Assembly: GCA_030248065.1 (NCBI GenBank)
Contig: JASAMV010009190.1
Location: 1 to 64,000 of the forward strand
From: Rhynchonema sp. JSB1_4
Lineage: Eukaryota > Nematoda > Chromadorea > Monhysterida > Xyalidae
DNA: 64,000 bases
Reading direction: 5' to 3'
The translations under genes and the position numbers were made by a program. Below are positions 47,701 through 57,900 of the stretch, one piece after another. Under the pieces are notes generated by a model. It was not told where the DNA came from. It saw only the letters and a list, made by a program, of their open reading frames with translations, and made no database searches. How positions within the stretch are numbered: position 1 is the first letter of the stretch; each line of letters begins with the position of its first letter.

Positions 47701-50071
47701 CTGGCTCGCGCCATCACGGATGATAACAGGGCCGGCAGGGTATCGGAAACACGGACTCCGTCGGTAAGGTAAAGATAAACTTTTGGTGAAATATTACACA
47801 AACAAAATTTTAAAAATCTGAAGCTTACAGTTCCACATAATCTCCAGCTCGTGCAGTTCGTGAAGCGGCAGAACATCGCATTGGAACAATTCAATAAATC
47901 GACAAATTGCTTCACCTCCAACTGTCGGGATGAAGTTCCTGGAACGACAGATTAATAAATACACGCCATATATCAATACCAACCTAATGTTGAGTGTTGA
48001 CAATGAAAATCAGCGATGGATGTACACTATACAACAGCAACAAGCAAATAAAGATTTGAATGAACTTGAAAGTTTCAGTAACGAGCTCGTGGTCAACGCC
48101 AAGCACATGTGCAGCTGCCTCTACGGTCCAGATTTGAACACAAAATTTTCGGAAAATTTATAAATTTCCAAGAAACTAATGAAGTGGCGAGGTTAGCCCC
48201 TCAAGTCGTGAAAAAGCACCAGTTTTTATTTATGTTGGTCGATTTAGCCACCATGGTTTTTCCTAACGTAGCAATTTTGGACAATATTTTGCCCAAATGG
48301 ACCCCATTTGATCAGGCGATCAAGTTTTGGCCCAGAAAAATATCTGAAAAAAATTCCAGGAAATCGGAAATTCCAGCAAAGAGCATCGCATCCCTTATGT
48401 AATATCCCATGATACAGCACCATCGCCAAGTTCAATACACACCAAATAAGAAGTATAATACTACCAATACTACCAGTATAATACAAAAAAGGACAGACGA
48501 CTTTTGCACGGCCCTAACATTATACCCCCGTTAAAAATCGGATACATGGCCACTTTCGCGTTAGAGTCACCGACCATTATTCATCAAGCAAAGTATCATG
48601 TCACCACTAGGGATCGGTATCGGGGGTATGCCGATACCCGATACTTGGGAAATGCCGATACCCGATAGTTCATAAAAAAAGCCGATACCCGATACTTCGA
48701 AAATAACCCGATACACGATAGTGCCCAAAATACCAATAAAAACACCGATTTTTAAAGCAAAACTGAGGTCTTTGGCAAACGACGCGCGGGATTTTTTGAG
48801 ATAGCCATTGAGCACGGCGCGCAACAACTTTTTTCATAAAAATCGTGCTCTGTTGTTGTGTCATGCAACGTGAAAATGGCTCCCACCTACATTTTAAACT
48901 TTTTTCTGTTCGCAAAACAATGAATGTCTGCAGAGCAGTTTTTGAGAACTGATTTTTAATCGCGAAAACCCGATATCTAGGCAAAACATGCCGATACCCG
49001 ATGATAGTTTTTGGGTGCCGATACCCGATACTTTCCGATCCCTAGTCACCACTCATTTTCTCAAAACCACTGTGACCTAACCCAGACGTAGGATCCATGA
49101 TTACGACCAGACGTTTCACCTCAGTGCACAATTGCAACAACGGAATGGCACGGTGGTCCAGCCAGTGCAGCAAATCGGGCGCGACATTCGGATGGTCTTG
49201 ATCGGGCAGAATTGGCAGAAATGCAGCGTTCAACGACAAGGTCACTTTGGATTCATTGTACGCCGTTGAGCAAATAACCTGAAAAGAGCACAAAATTTTT
49301 CCAAATGAAGAATTATCCCAGAAAAACGCACGTTTTATGTGGCTCACCAACGTATCAATCTGACTCCAAGCAGCACGCGTGCACAACATTTCATGGAATT
49401 CGCGACACACCAACGACAACGATGTGCGATCTTTGCCATCAACAATGTAGGGAAACACAAGTTTGCCAAACAGCGAAAACAGATCGGTCGGAATGGGGAT
49501 GCCCGGTTTAGATTGCTGAAAATAGGATCCTTGTCTTGCACTGTTGTGCAGTTTTCTTTCTGAAACTGAACCAAGATGGATAAACCACCACCGCTGGAAA
49601 TGTGATAGTCAAACAAAACTTCATTTTGAAATCGCAGTATGTATAGTCGGTCCACCAGCTCATGGCACTTTGTGTTGCTGCTGGCTGGTTTGTTCCCTTC
49701 CTCCACGTCCTAATGAAAGAGAAATTGAGTTTCCAAAAGAATTATTTTTGCTCCTAAATTGCTGTTTTTATGAAATTGACGTGTTTTATCAATTTTAATT
49801 TAATTTTAAATTTGATCGAATTCAATCGTTTTCGACACATTTTCTTATTTTTTAAGTTTTTTTGCAAAATCGCTCACGCTCAATTTCTCTTTCATTAGAA
49901 CGTGGAGGAAGGGAACAAACCGGCCAGCAGCAACACAAAGTGCCATGAGCTGGTGGGCGGACTATACAGGTTTGCCTGCAATCTGATTTCAACCGTGTGG
50001 ATTCTAACCGTGCCATGATTCTTGCGCTTGGCCTTCGTTTTGGATTTCTTCTTCTTGGTGACCTTTGTCAT
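44751..50071 (-). CDS. F-box-like protein, copy F3
   Basis: Exon 1 (50071-50009) starts MTKVTKKKKSKTKAKRKNHG, a basic nuclear-signal-like stretch. After an intron holding a MITE, the exon starting 49515 encodes SKPGIPIPTDLFSLFGKLV, DRTSLSLVCREFHEML and an F-box-like end. Later blocks are: LPILPDQ…AIPLLQLCTEVKRLV (about 49280-49095), PTVGGEAICRFIEL (about 47930-47830), LPALLSSVMARASVL (about 47760-47695), VDIRPNQDRKF (about 47503-47400), TLKCIGLPITVSL (about 47215-47045), VDIRQQLFTGINDYASVF (about 46890-46640), LVSLMSMFASFPLLS (about 45660-45520), SIQLHFTCWRLVVPDDDFD (about 45440-45290), EAALHAQFGPERFNG (about 45050-44965), and a last exon NLVTIAFSVEERAFEFHVV ending at 44751. All blocks of the family are present. 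It is shorter at the C-terminus than F1 and F4, without the long acidic tail. It is a likely SCF substrate adaptor, by inference from the F-box. Confidence 0.7.
45685..46093. mobile_element. hAT-type MITE in an F3 intron (CAGTGGTGTAG ends)
   Basis: The 409-bp element begins CAGTGGTGTAGTTGGG and ends AAAGACACCACTG, with a perfect 8-bp duplication CTCACGTG (45677-45684 and 46094-46101). The interior is rich in GGTATGGGAAAT. Confidence 0.93.
46197..46572. mobile_element. hAT-type MITE in an F3 intron (CAGTGATGTAG ends)
   Basis: The 376-bp element begins CAGTGATGTAGTTGG and ends CCAACCACATCACTG, with a perfect 8-bp duplication ACATACAG (46189-46196 and 46573-46580). It lies only about 100 bp from the previous element, in the same intron. 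A right-end fragment of this family borders the satellite at 8717. Confidence 0.93.
48608..49044. mobile_element. hAT-like MITE with TAGGGATCGG ends, in an F3 intron
   Basis: The 437-bp element begins TAGGGATCGGTATCGG and ends CCGATCCCTA, with a perfect 8-bp duplication GTCACCAC (48600-48607 and 49045-49052). The subterminal motif GCCGATACCCGATA is repeated several times near both ends. A partial second copy is at 59369-59789. Confidence 0.93.
49644..49964. mobile_element. TA-flanked foldback MITE in F3 intron 1
   Basis: Two arms of about 85 bp (49644-49728 and 49880-49964) are inverted copies carrying GAGCTGGTGG, GTGTTGCTGCTGG and CCTTCCTCCACGT. The tips TAGTC…GACTA are flanked by TA. The tips resemble those of the TAGTCCAGCCAC MITE. 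Confidence 0.8.
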
Positions 50072-50890
50072 CTTGTTTCGTTCAGCTCCACAAGTGATAT
50101 CGGTAACAAATGAAGCTGCTGAAAGCGCTGTAGAATCTGGATACTTTATGATTTTAAAGGAAAAACAAATAAGCTGTTTCAGAATTGGAAATAACAGCTT
50201 GGTCCGTATAAAACCGTGAGAAACTCCAAGCGATAACAGTCATATCAGTCACACATGAACGAATTTATCAAGTTAATGATTGTGACGCCCCCACAAGCAT
50301 GACACCGACAGAATCTTCAAATATAAACAGTGTAAACTACCTTTATACAACATAATACCACTATTCAATACCAATATGTCAACGTGTGGAAACCCGAAGG
50401 TGAATGCAATCAACAAAAAAATGACTTATTGTGCTGTAGCTGACACAGGTGGTTGCTCTACGGGCTGTACCAGAAACCGAAATATGTGCCACCCACTTCA
50501 CAGTCACACGACACTGAGAAGGAAGCCTGTAACAATGAAAGCTGAAAAACTGAAAGAACATGAACTTACATGTGATGCACCGGAACGAATATAAACCACA
50601 TAATCACCGGATGAATTATAAAAAAGCTAAGAAGGCAATAAAAATAAAACAGGGCAAAAAATATCAGATAAACGCAAGCTAAACAAAAGAAACCACAGAA
50701 TAAAATATAACTATAAAATAACTAACTAAATAACTATATAATAAAATAAACCACCATAAAATTCAACATTTGCAACATCGAGTTGATTGAATTTGAACAC
50801 TGATTCTCACAAGGCGCCCCCATGAGCATGACACACAAAAGTGCCCCCTCCCCCACATAGATGAACAACAAAGTGAAATGTTACGTGAAA
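50072..50890. other. Intergenic between F2 and F3
   Basis: A/T-rich spacer (especially 50600-50780) with no gene or bounded repeat recognised. It should include the F3 promoter. Confidence 0.4.
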
Positions 50891-51686
50891 TTCACATATA
50901 ATATGATGGACAGTGAGTGCAACAAGGAAAGAATGCTTGCTGTAAAGTGGTTGAAATAAGTTGACAGCGCAAGTACTTCCGCAATTCCGACATTGTCCAA
51001 TGTATCAACCTATTGAAACACAGAATACGGGTCCAACATGATTGCATCCGGAAGTCATCCATGTAATTGTCCTTATCAGCGCTGGTGGTCAACTTGAACT
51101 CGAATACTCGCTGATCCACAGTGAAAGCGACTGTGACCAGTCGACCTGCGAGAAAGAGTCAATTTGGTTCGATGAAATACTTGAACTTGAAATACTTTTC
51201 ACTACAATAATTTGAAACAAATATAACAATGCAAATCACATCATTATGCAGCCATCTGTTGAATAGTGCACCAGTGTGCTTTTTGGTTGCCCGGTTCGCA
51301 CTGGGTGATCGTCAGTGCAAATGCACCACATGGGCCAAAAAGACACACGCGCTGTTTCAGGCTCGCAGTTACACTATGGTGGACCCAGAAACGACTTCCA
51401 AAATCAGATACCACGTCATCCAACATGAACCATACGCGGTTCCTCGTTGATCTGCAAATGACGTGAGAATCGCCCGGGACCAATTTGTGATGCTGCCAAC
51501 ACATAGCCACAGAAATGGCACAGCAGGAATACGTGTTGACCTGGCCGGCGGGAACAAAAAACGGTAGTTATTATTCGCCTGATTTCGTGTGTGCGCAGAC
51601 CAGTAATCAACCAGTAATGAGTTATGCAGCGTGTTTTTGTCGTTTGTTTCGACCTACTCTCGCAGACAGGTGGTTGGCCAGCGCTG

Positions 51687-52084
51687 AATTCTTACACACC
51701 TAAAATATTTCGGGTTACCGTGGCCACGTCGAGCGTGTGAAAAAGCCACGATCATGGACCATTTAGCGCGCGTTTGTGTGTGTTGTTTTTCGCCTAACCG
51801 CGCGAGACGTGGCTACAGTAACACGAAACATTTTAAGGGTGGAATTTTCGAAACGGTGTAAAGGTCAGTTGGGCGGAAAGGTCGGTGTAAAGTGCGGTCG
51901 AAAACTCGGTCGGCGTAGCTCGGTGTAAACGTGAAACATTGCATGTTATTAACGTAGAATGTTTCAAGTTTACACCGAGGTCTATCACACTGAGCTGTCG
52001 ACCGAGCTTTCCACCGACCTTTACACTCAACTGACCTTTACACCGTTTCGAAAATATCCCCCTAAGTGTGTTAAGAATTCAGGG
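51687..52084. mobile_element. Inverted-repeat element carrying a nested foldback in one arm
   Basis: CTGAATTCTTACACACCTAAAAT at the left and its complement at the right (…GTGTTAAGAATTCAG, to 52084) form the outer arms, with CCGTGGCCACGTC and GACGTGGCTACAG further in. A 220-bp foldback (about 51839-52064) interrupts the right arm. Confidence 0.75.
51839..52064. mobile_element. 220-bp foldback palindrome, small relative of 39720-40980
   Basis: The tips ATTTTCGAAACGGTGTAAAGG match the large palindrome in F4. The two halves pair around about 51950. A likely 4-bp duplication TAAG flanks it where it entered the right arm of the outer element. Confidence 0.8.
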
Positions 52085-52509
52085 TGATACGGTATAGTCT
52101 GGGTCTGCAAAGCACAGCTGGTTTGCCTTCACTTTTAGGCTTAGGCCAAACCCTGCGCCGATTCGTGCCTTCTCTATCACAAAGTCGAAAATTTGAGTGT
52201 TCTCCCTCTCTCTCTTAAGGCAACTGTAGTGGGGTTTCGCATACTGCACTGCAGAATGTCACAGAAATGCAAAATGCAATAATAATATCTGATAAAAGGC
52301 CGCTAAAGACCTACTTGAAACGGATGGTATCCGGACGATCATCAATGATCAGATGTTTCACGCGAACACACAACTTCAGCAGCGGTTACCGATGTTCGAG
52401 CCAGTGCAACAGGTCGTCAATCTTGCCACCATCACTGCCAGCGTCGACAGGCAGAATCGATAGTTCAACCGGGTCCCATTGTGGCAAAAACGGACGTTTG
52501 TCGTGCGTC

Positions 52510-53264
52510 TATACTGGCAGGCGAAAAAAAAACGGTTTTTTTTCCGGAAAAAAAACCGAAAAAAAACCGTTTTTTTTCCGAGACCCGAATACTTTTCCAT
52601 TTATTTTTCCGTGGGTACCTTTTCGGTTTTTGATCGGAAAAATATCGGTACTTTATTCCAATTTTTCCAAAAAATTGTAATGCAAAACTGATGAGTTTTT
52701 CGATTTCAGTGAAAAATTGGCTCGAGCACAAAAATTAACCGGCCCAAAATGGGCCAAAAAGCGTGTAAACCAAGTGTTTTCGACTGACTTCAACACTCTT
52801 CAAGAGCACTCTCGTCACTTCGAACAAATTTTGCACTGAAATTGTTATATTTTTCGAAATTACGTTCTTAAGTAAAGGCAGTCTACGGGAGGTTGTCACT
52901 CAGCCCCCGAATACCGTAACCTACCGTAATTTTGATCTGCAAGGATCGTGTCGAGACCATTTTGTTTTTTATCTATGTTTTGCGTGTTAGCGCCAACACC
53001 AACCAACATTTCGAAGTTTTGGTGATCGACGCGCATGATGACAATTTCCAGCTTGCTGCCGCTAATACACGTGTCGATAAGCAGCGATCAGCATGGGTCT
53101 CGCAACGATCTCGCTTGCGGTGGGTTACGGTATTCGGGGGCTGAGTGACAACCTCCCGTAGACTGCCTTTACTGGAAAAGTATTTGGAAAAAAAACGGTT
53201 TTTTTTCGGAAAAAAACCGTTTTTTTTCCACGAAAAATAAAGAACGGTTCTTTATGACAGTATA
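52510..53264. mobile_element. hAT-like element (TATACTG ends) inside an exon of pseudogene F2, with a nested foldback
   Basis: Ends are TATACTGGCAGG and GACAGTATA with a perfect 8-bp duplication CGTGCGTC (52502-52509 and 53265-53272). Its interior A/T-rich CGGTTTTTTTTCC blocks resemble the 33015 element. The 297-bp foldback at 52874-53170 lies inside it. Confidence 0.9.
52874..53170. mobile_element. 297-bp foldback element, uninterrupted copy
   Basis: The inverted ends AAAGGCAGTCTACGGGAGG and CCTCCCGTAGACTGCCTTT continue inward for over 45 bp (…CAGCCCCCGAATACCG…). A 70-residue open frame (52932-53144) is shared with the copy at 55331-55622 with two or so substitutions. Recent duplication explains this as well as selection would. 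Confidence 0.92.
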
Positions 53265-53693
53265 CGTGCGTCGACTGAAACACTGGAATTTAGCAGACCA
53301 TTCGGTTTCAAGGTTCAACACAAAGCTTCATGTGTTACACATAGTTTCCACAAAGGTGTAAAATGCGGTCGGAAGCAGAAAATACCCATCGTCTCTCTCA
53401 CCAATGTTGTGATGTGATTCCAGGCCTCACTCGTGTGCAACAGTCGATGGAAATCCCGTAGACCAGCGACAGTGATGTTTTGTCTTTCGCACCGGTGATC
53501 AATGGGAAAACCAATTTACCAAGTAACGACAACAGCTGGGGCGGAATGGAAACACCCGGCTTGGAGCGCTGGAAGTGTTTCTGGTATTGACACACAGACT
53601 GAAACAAAACGATGCGCCGGAAACGATTTCTTCTTATTTTTTGGCATCTTGATATTATGTGGATGGGTGAGGCAGCTGCTGCAGGATCAGACA

Positions 53694-54640
53694 ATGGCAA
53701 ATGATCGGACAGCAGAAAATGCTGCAAAAATAATGCCGAGTGCAGTGGTGGAACGCGTTTTACAGTGGGTGTGGTTGGACATCGCCAGGGTTGGATTAAA
53801 AAATTTTTTTATTATCGAACTTTTTTTTAAAAAAAAAAACTTTTTAAAATTTTTTTTTAAAAATCACTTTTTTTATTCCGGACCCCCCAAAAATTGGTTT
53901 CTTGAGGAATCAAATTTCTGAAATCATGTCAGTAAGGTATGTTTTGAGGGACACTAAAGAGAACTTTTCCACTGACTTGCATGTTTACGTAATCACCTGC
54001 GATCTAATCCCTTTTGGTCATGACTTTGCGAAATTCGAAGGTAATGTGTGTGTAATGTGGGTATACATACTGTATGTGACAAAGGGAAGACCAACCTTCT
54101 GTTTGTGAATTTGGGGATAAATTTGAAGAGAGATAAAGACTCACACCATAATCACTTTGTGTCACAAAAGCAACAAATAGCTAATCCACACAACTGCAAA
54201 CAGGCGAGCAACGTGGAGTGTATGGATAGCTTACGACACGCTCAATAACTGTACAGTATACGGTATGGGGTGTCCTATATTATACATGCAGCTGTTGTTG
54301 GGATGTCTGGGAACTGTATGAGTCCATCACAACACCATTTCAAACTGAAGTAGAAGCGCCACAGGCAATTTTTTGAGAAACATGGGCAATAAAACACATG
54401 AAAACATGCATTTTTACCTTAAAAAAGTCAGAAAATAACGAAAAAAAGTGATAAAATAATAAAAAAAGTGGACTTACTTTTTAAAATTTTAAAATAAAAA
54501 AATGGCCAACTTTTTTTTTAAATTTTTTTTTACAAAAAATTTTACTTTTTTTTAAATCCAACCCTGGACATCGCCAGTGCTACGTGGGAACTTTGGTCCT
54601 TGATAAACAACACAAAAAAATCACAATTCATGAGCATGAT
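53694..54640 (+). other. Possible short plus-strand reading frame interrupted by a hAT-type element
   Basis: From ATG at 53694 an open frame (MANDRTAENAAKIMPS…) runs into the insertion at 53786. If the element and one target copy are ignored, it continues in the same frame (…SATWELWSLINNTKK…) to a stop near 54640, about 57 codons in all. It starts 46 bp from the divergent start of pseudogene F2. It could be a first exon of a divergent gene or chance. Confidence 0.25.
53786..54566. mobile_element. hAT-type element (CAGGGTTGGATT ends), 781 bp
   Basis: The ends CAGGGTTGGATTAAAAA and TTTAAATCCAACCCTG are perfect inverted repeats with a perfect 8-bp duplication GACATCGC (53778-53785 and 54567-54574). 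There is no transposase frame. A reverse, truncated copy is at 36166-36751. Confidence 0.94.
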
Positions 54641-54964
54641 CGATAGCTGACATCTAACCTTTAGATTAGAGCACAAATAAACAGAGATCATTTTTTTGAT
54701 CACAGTTCGGCCTTAATATTACCGCATCAAAATGACACAACAGTTCAGACAAAAATATGATCAAATTTTTATCGCCCTTATATTCTTTGAGTACCACAAC
54801 CATTACCACAACAAGAAATGCTGCGAAATACACTGAAATGAAAAACCAGCAGAAAACCAACGCAGCAGGTAAGTCCACACAGCAATTGATTACCCATAGT
54901 GAAACAGTGTGTGCCAAAAATCGATTCATACACCATCGAAACGAAAAATAATGAAACCCCAAAA

Positions 54965-57900
54965 TCAATCACTATCTTCATCGCTATCATCCGCAGCATA
55001 ATAAAAACCATTGTACCAGAATTCCGCATTCATGTCAAACGAGCCGTCATGATCGTAGCCGTAGTCGTCTGGAAATAATGACAAACAATTTGAAAAAATG
55101 CAATTTTATCATACCAGCCAATCAAGTTGTTACTGGCAAACCAACCATCCAAATAATCCCCCTCCACCGCATCCTCATCATAATCATGGTTGATCAAATG
55201 GATCTCGAATGCACGTTCACTCACACAAAATGCGATTGTGACCAGCTCGGATACACTACCTGTAAATGAACAGAAAATGCGATTTCCTTGTGAATGCTCC
55301 TGCTGATGCATTTCATCGGCATTCACATATAGGCAGTCTACGGGAGGTTGTCACTCAGCCCCCGAATACCGTAACCCACCGTAATTTTGATCTGCAAGGA
55401 TCGTGTCGAGACCATTTTGTTTTTTATCTATGTTTTGCGTGTTAGCGCCAACACCAACCAACATTTCGAAGTTTTGGGGATCGACGCGCATGATGACAAT
55501 TTCCAGCTTGCTGCCGCTAATACACGTGTCGATAAGCAGCGATCAGCGTGGGTCTCGCAACGATCTCGCTTCCGGTGGGTTACGGTATTCGGGGGCTGAG
55601 TGACAACCTCCCGTAGACTGCCCTCAGGGTTGGAAAAAAAATTTTTTTTAAACAAGTTTTTTAAAAGTCTGAGATTCGGGGAAATTTTACCAAATTTGCC
55701 TAAAAAACGCGCAAAATCGCGAAAAAATGCAACTTTAATTGACAAGTCACTTTCGTGACTTGGTTTGCATCACTTATGAAGGGTGTTTACGTCATTTCGG
55801 TGCGATCCAACAGTCTGTGCTTGATATGGACCGATGATTGCTGCTCTGTGGTATCGGACACAACAGTTTGTGACCGAATAAGCAAGATTCACACATAAAC
55901 CACACAGAATTGAGAATATAAGCTGCAGAAATACTTGTCGGGTAGCTGAATCGGTCGTATATGACCGACCTGATGGGTCATGACATCGAAGTACCATGTA
56001 GGTACATGCATACTGTGTCCCACGTATCACGGGAAGGTATAATAACATCATTTGGGGTATGTTAGGTACCAAATACATGCCCCAAAGGTGATTTTGTGAA
56101 GAAAATTTTTCGACCCTTGAGAAAAAATGACAAAAAATAACCCCCAAAAAGGCCATTTTTGGACGTTTTAGAACATTTTGTTCCCCCCGAAAAATTAAAA
56201 AAAAATTTTTTTTTTAAAAAAAAAATTTTTTTCAAAAACCTTTTTTTTGCCCAACCCTGCACATACTCGCCCCCCCCGACTGCGCTGCCAACAAAGTGCA
56301 TGCATGCATAAAAATGGCCAGTTTTTGTTCACAACAGGATTCCAAATCGAAGAAAACTCACCAAATTCCTCATCACTGACCAACACCAGACCATTGAACC
56401 GTTCGGGTCCAAATTGTGCGTGCAACGCTGCGACCAGCGCATCGGTATCAATGTGATGCAGTTGAGGCAACATGAGTGCCTGACACAACAACTAGTATTC
56501 CAATATGTATTTCTCAATAAAACAAGAAAAATCAAAGTGTGGCCGTCGAAAACCCCGAAAAAAACCCGAAAAAAAACCCGAAACGGAAAACCCCAAAAAA
56601 ACCCCGAAAATGAAAAACCCCGAAAATAAAACCCCGAAAACGAAAAACCCCGAAAAAAGCCCGGGGTTTTTTTCGGGGTTTTATTTTTGGGGTTTTTATT
56701 TTTCGGGGTTTTTTTTCGGCGTTTTTTTTTCGGGGTTTTTTTTCGGGGTTTTCGACCCCACCCAAGCATCCACATGAAAGGCGGCCACGTCGGGATCCGG
56801 GTCAAAATCATCATCATCAGTTGGGACAACCAATCGCCAACATTCCAGCCGCAGCTGCACCGTGTTGCCGCGCTTCGTTGGTGGATCACTGTATTTTATA
56901 AGTTGAGAGAATTTGATTGTGTGACTTCGTCGCTCTTTGTGGCATCGTCGCTCTTATTAACAACGTCGCTCTTTTGGTCATGGTCGCGCGTTTCCGGTAT
57001 TACATGTACAACCAACAAATTGTGTACATTCAGGGGGTGCAACGGGCAACATTAGTCCACTAGGCTGTTGCGTTATTGCATGATGCCGAAATTAAAGCTA
57101 ATCAAACTCGTCTTGTCGAATGGGTCAGGCTTGATGTTTTATCTTTATTATGCTAGTAGGGCCCGCGCATACAGGTCGGCGGTGATGTTTCATATTATGC
57201 AATTATGTCCGTATTATACTGCCTTGTGTAACATCGGGCTATGGGAGGTGTACACACAGACATCATGGAGTTGACATGGATAATAACATCAGCTTATGAG
57301 CTTATCCTTTTCTGCGAAATAGTGAGATCATAACTGAATTGCCTGGATCAGGACCCGTCATTTTCGGTCACAACGGACAAATGGAGATGATGAACATTCA
57401 CTTTCACTGTGATAGCGTACTTGGCAGAGGCTAGCGGCTGGGAAATTATCAACCAACCAGAATTCGTGTGCAATCACAGCAATCTGCGCCGGTGTTACGG
57501 GAATTGGTCGACGACTCTCTCCGTTGATGTGCAATTCCGTCAGCAATGGAAAACTCGCAAACATTGACAATAGCGAAACAAGATCGGCACCTGTTGAATT
57601 GTAATTTGCACGTGCATAAACCATCCAAACACGTTCAATTGCTGACGTTTCTCGAACACAAAGCAACACCAGGTATACTTCGACAATTCTTTTGGGAGAA
57701 ACTTTTCAACCGCGTTGCCTGATCCGTAAAGCGCATGATGCGTGCACTGGCTATAGCGGTCACGTGACTTCTGTAGCCAGTGCACGCATAACGTGCTTTA
57801 CGGATCAGGCAACGCGGTTGAAAAGTTTCTCCCAAAAGAATTGCCAGAGTATACCTACCAGTTTTGATTGTATTATCATCCAGTTCCACGCACATGCTCA

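Larger units (their letters stand above)
50892..53647 (-). pseudogene. F-box-like pseudogene, copy F2
   Basis: Start MPKNKKKSFPAHRF at 53647 parallels F1. Three lesions are visible. In the F-box exon (about 53585-53400) IPPQLLSLLGKLVFPLI and KTSLSLV read normally, then one base is missing near 53460 and the expected DFHRLLHTSEAWNHI continues in another frame. The next exon, which starts at an acceptor near 53275, is split about 10 bases in by a transposon (52510-53264). That same exon has an in-frame TAA near 52388, where sisters read RAIPLL or RVIPLL. Downstream only the C-terminal block LVTVAFTVDQRVFEFKL (about 51140-51040) is recognisable, so the middle of the gene is gone or unrecognisable. 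These lesions are seen directly in the sequence. Loss of function is the inference. Confidence 0.85.

Noticed and set aside
52388..52390. Stop codon in F2 explained as an intron boundary
   Set aside because: The conserved blocks on both sides (LLHWLEHR and PLLKLCVRVKHL) are contiguous in the sisters' exons, with no splice signals between.
56533..56753. Interstitial telomere repeat
   Set aside because: The unit TTTTCGGGG is not a known animal telomere repeat, and the array changes direction in the middle.
56329..56889. 186-residue Lys/Pro and Phe/Gly-rich minus-strand frame
   Set aside because: Its centre is the translated CCCCGAAAA hairpin. Only the flanking F1 exons are real, and in other frames.
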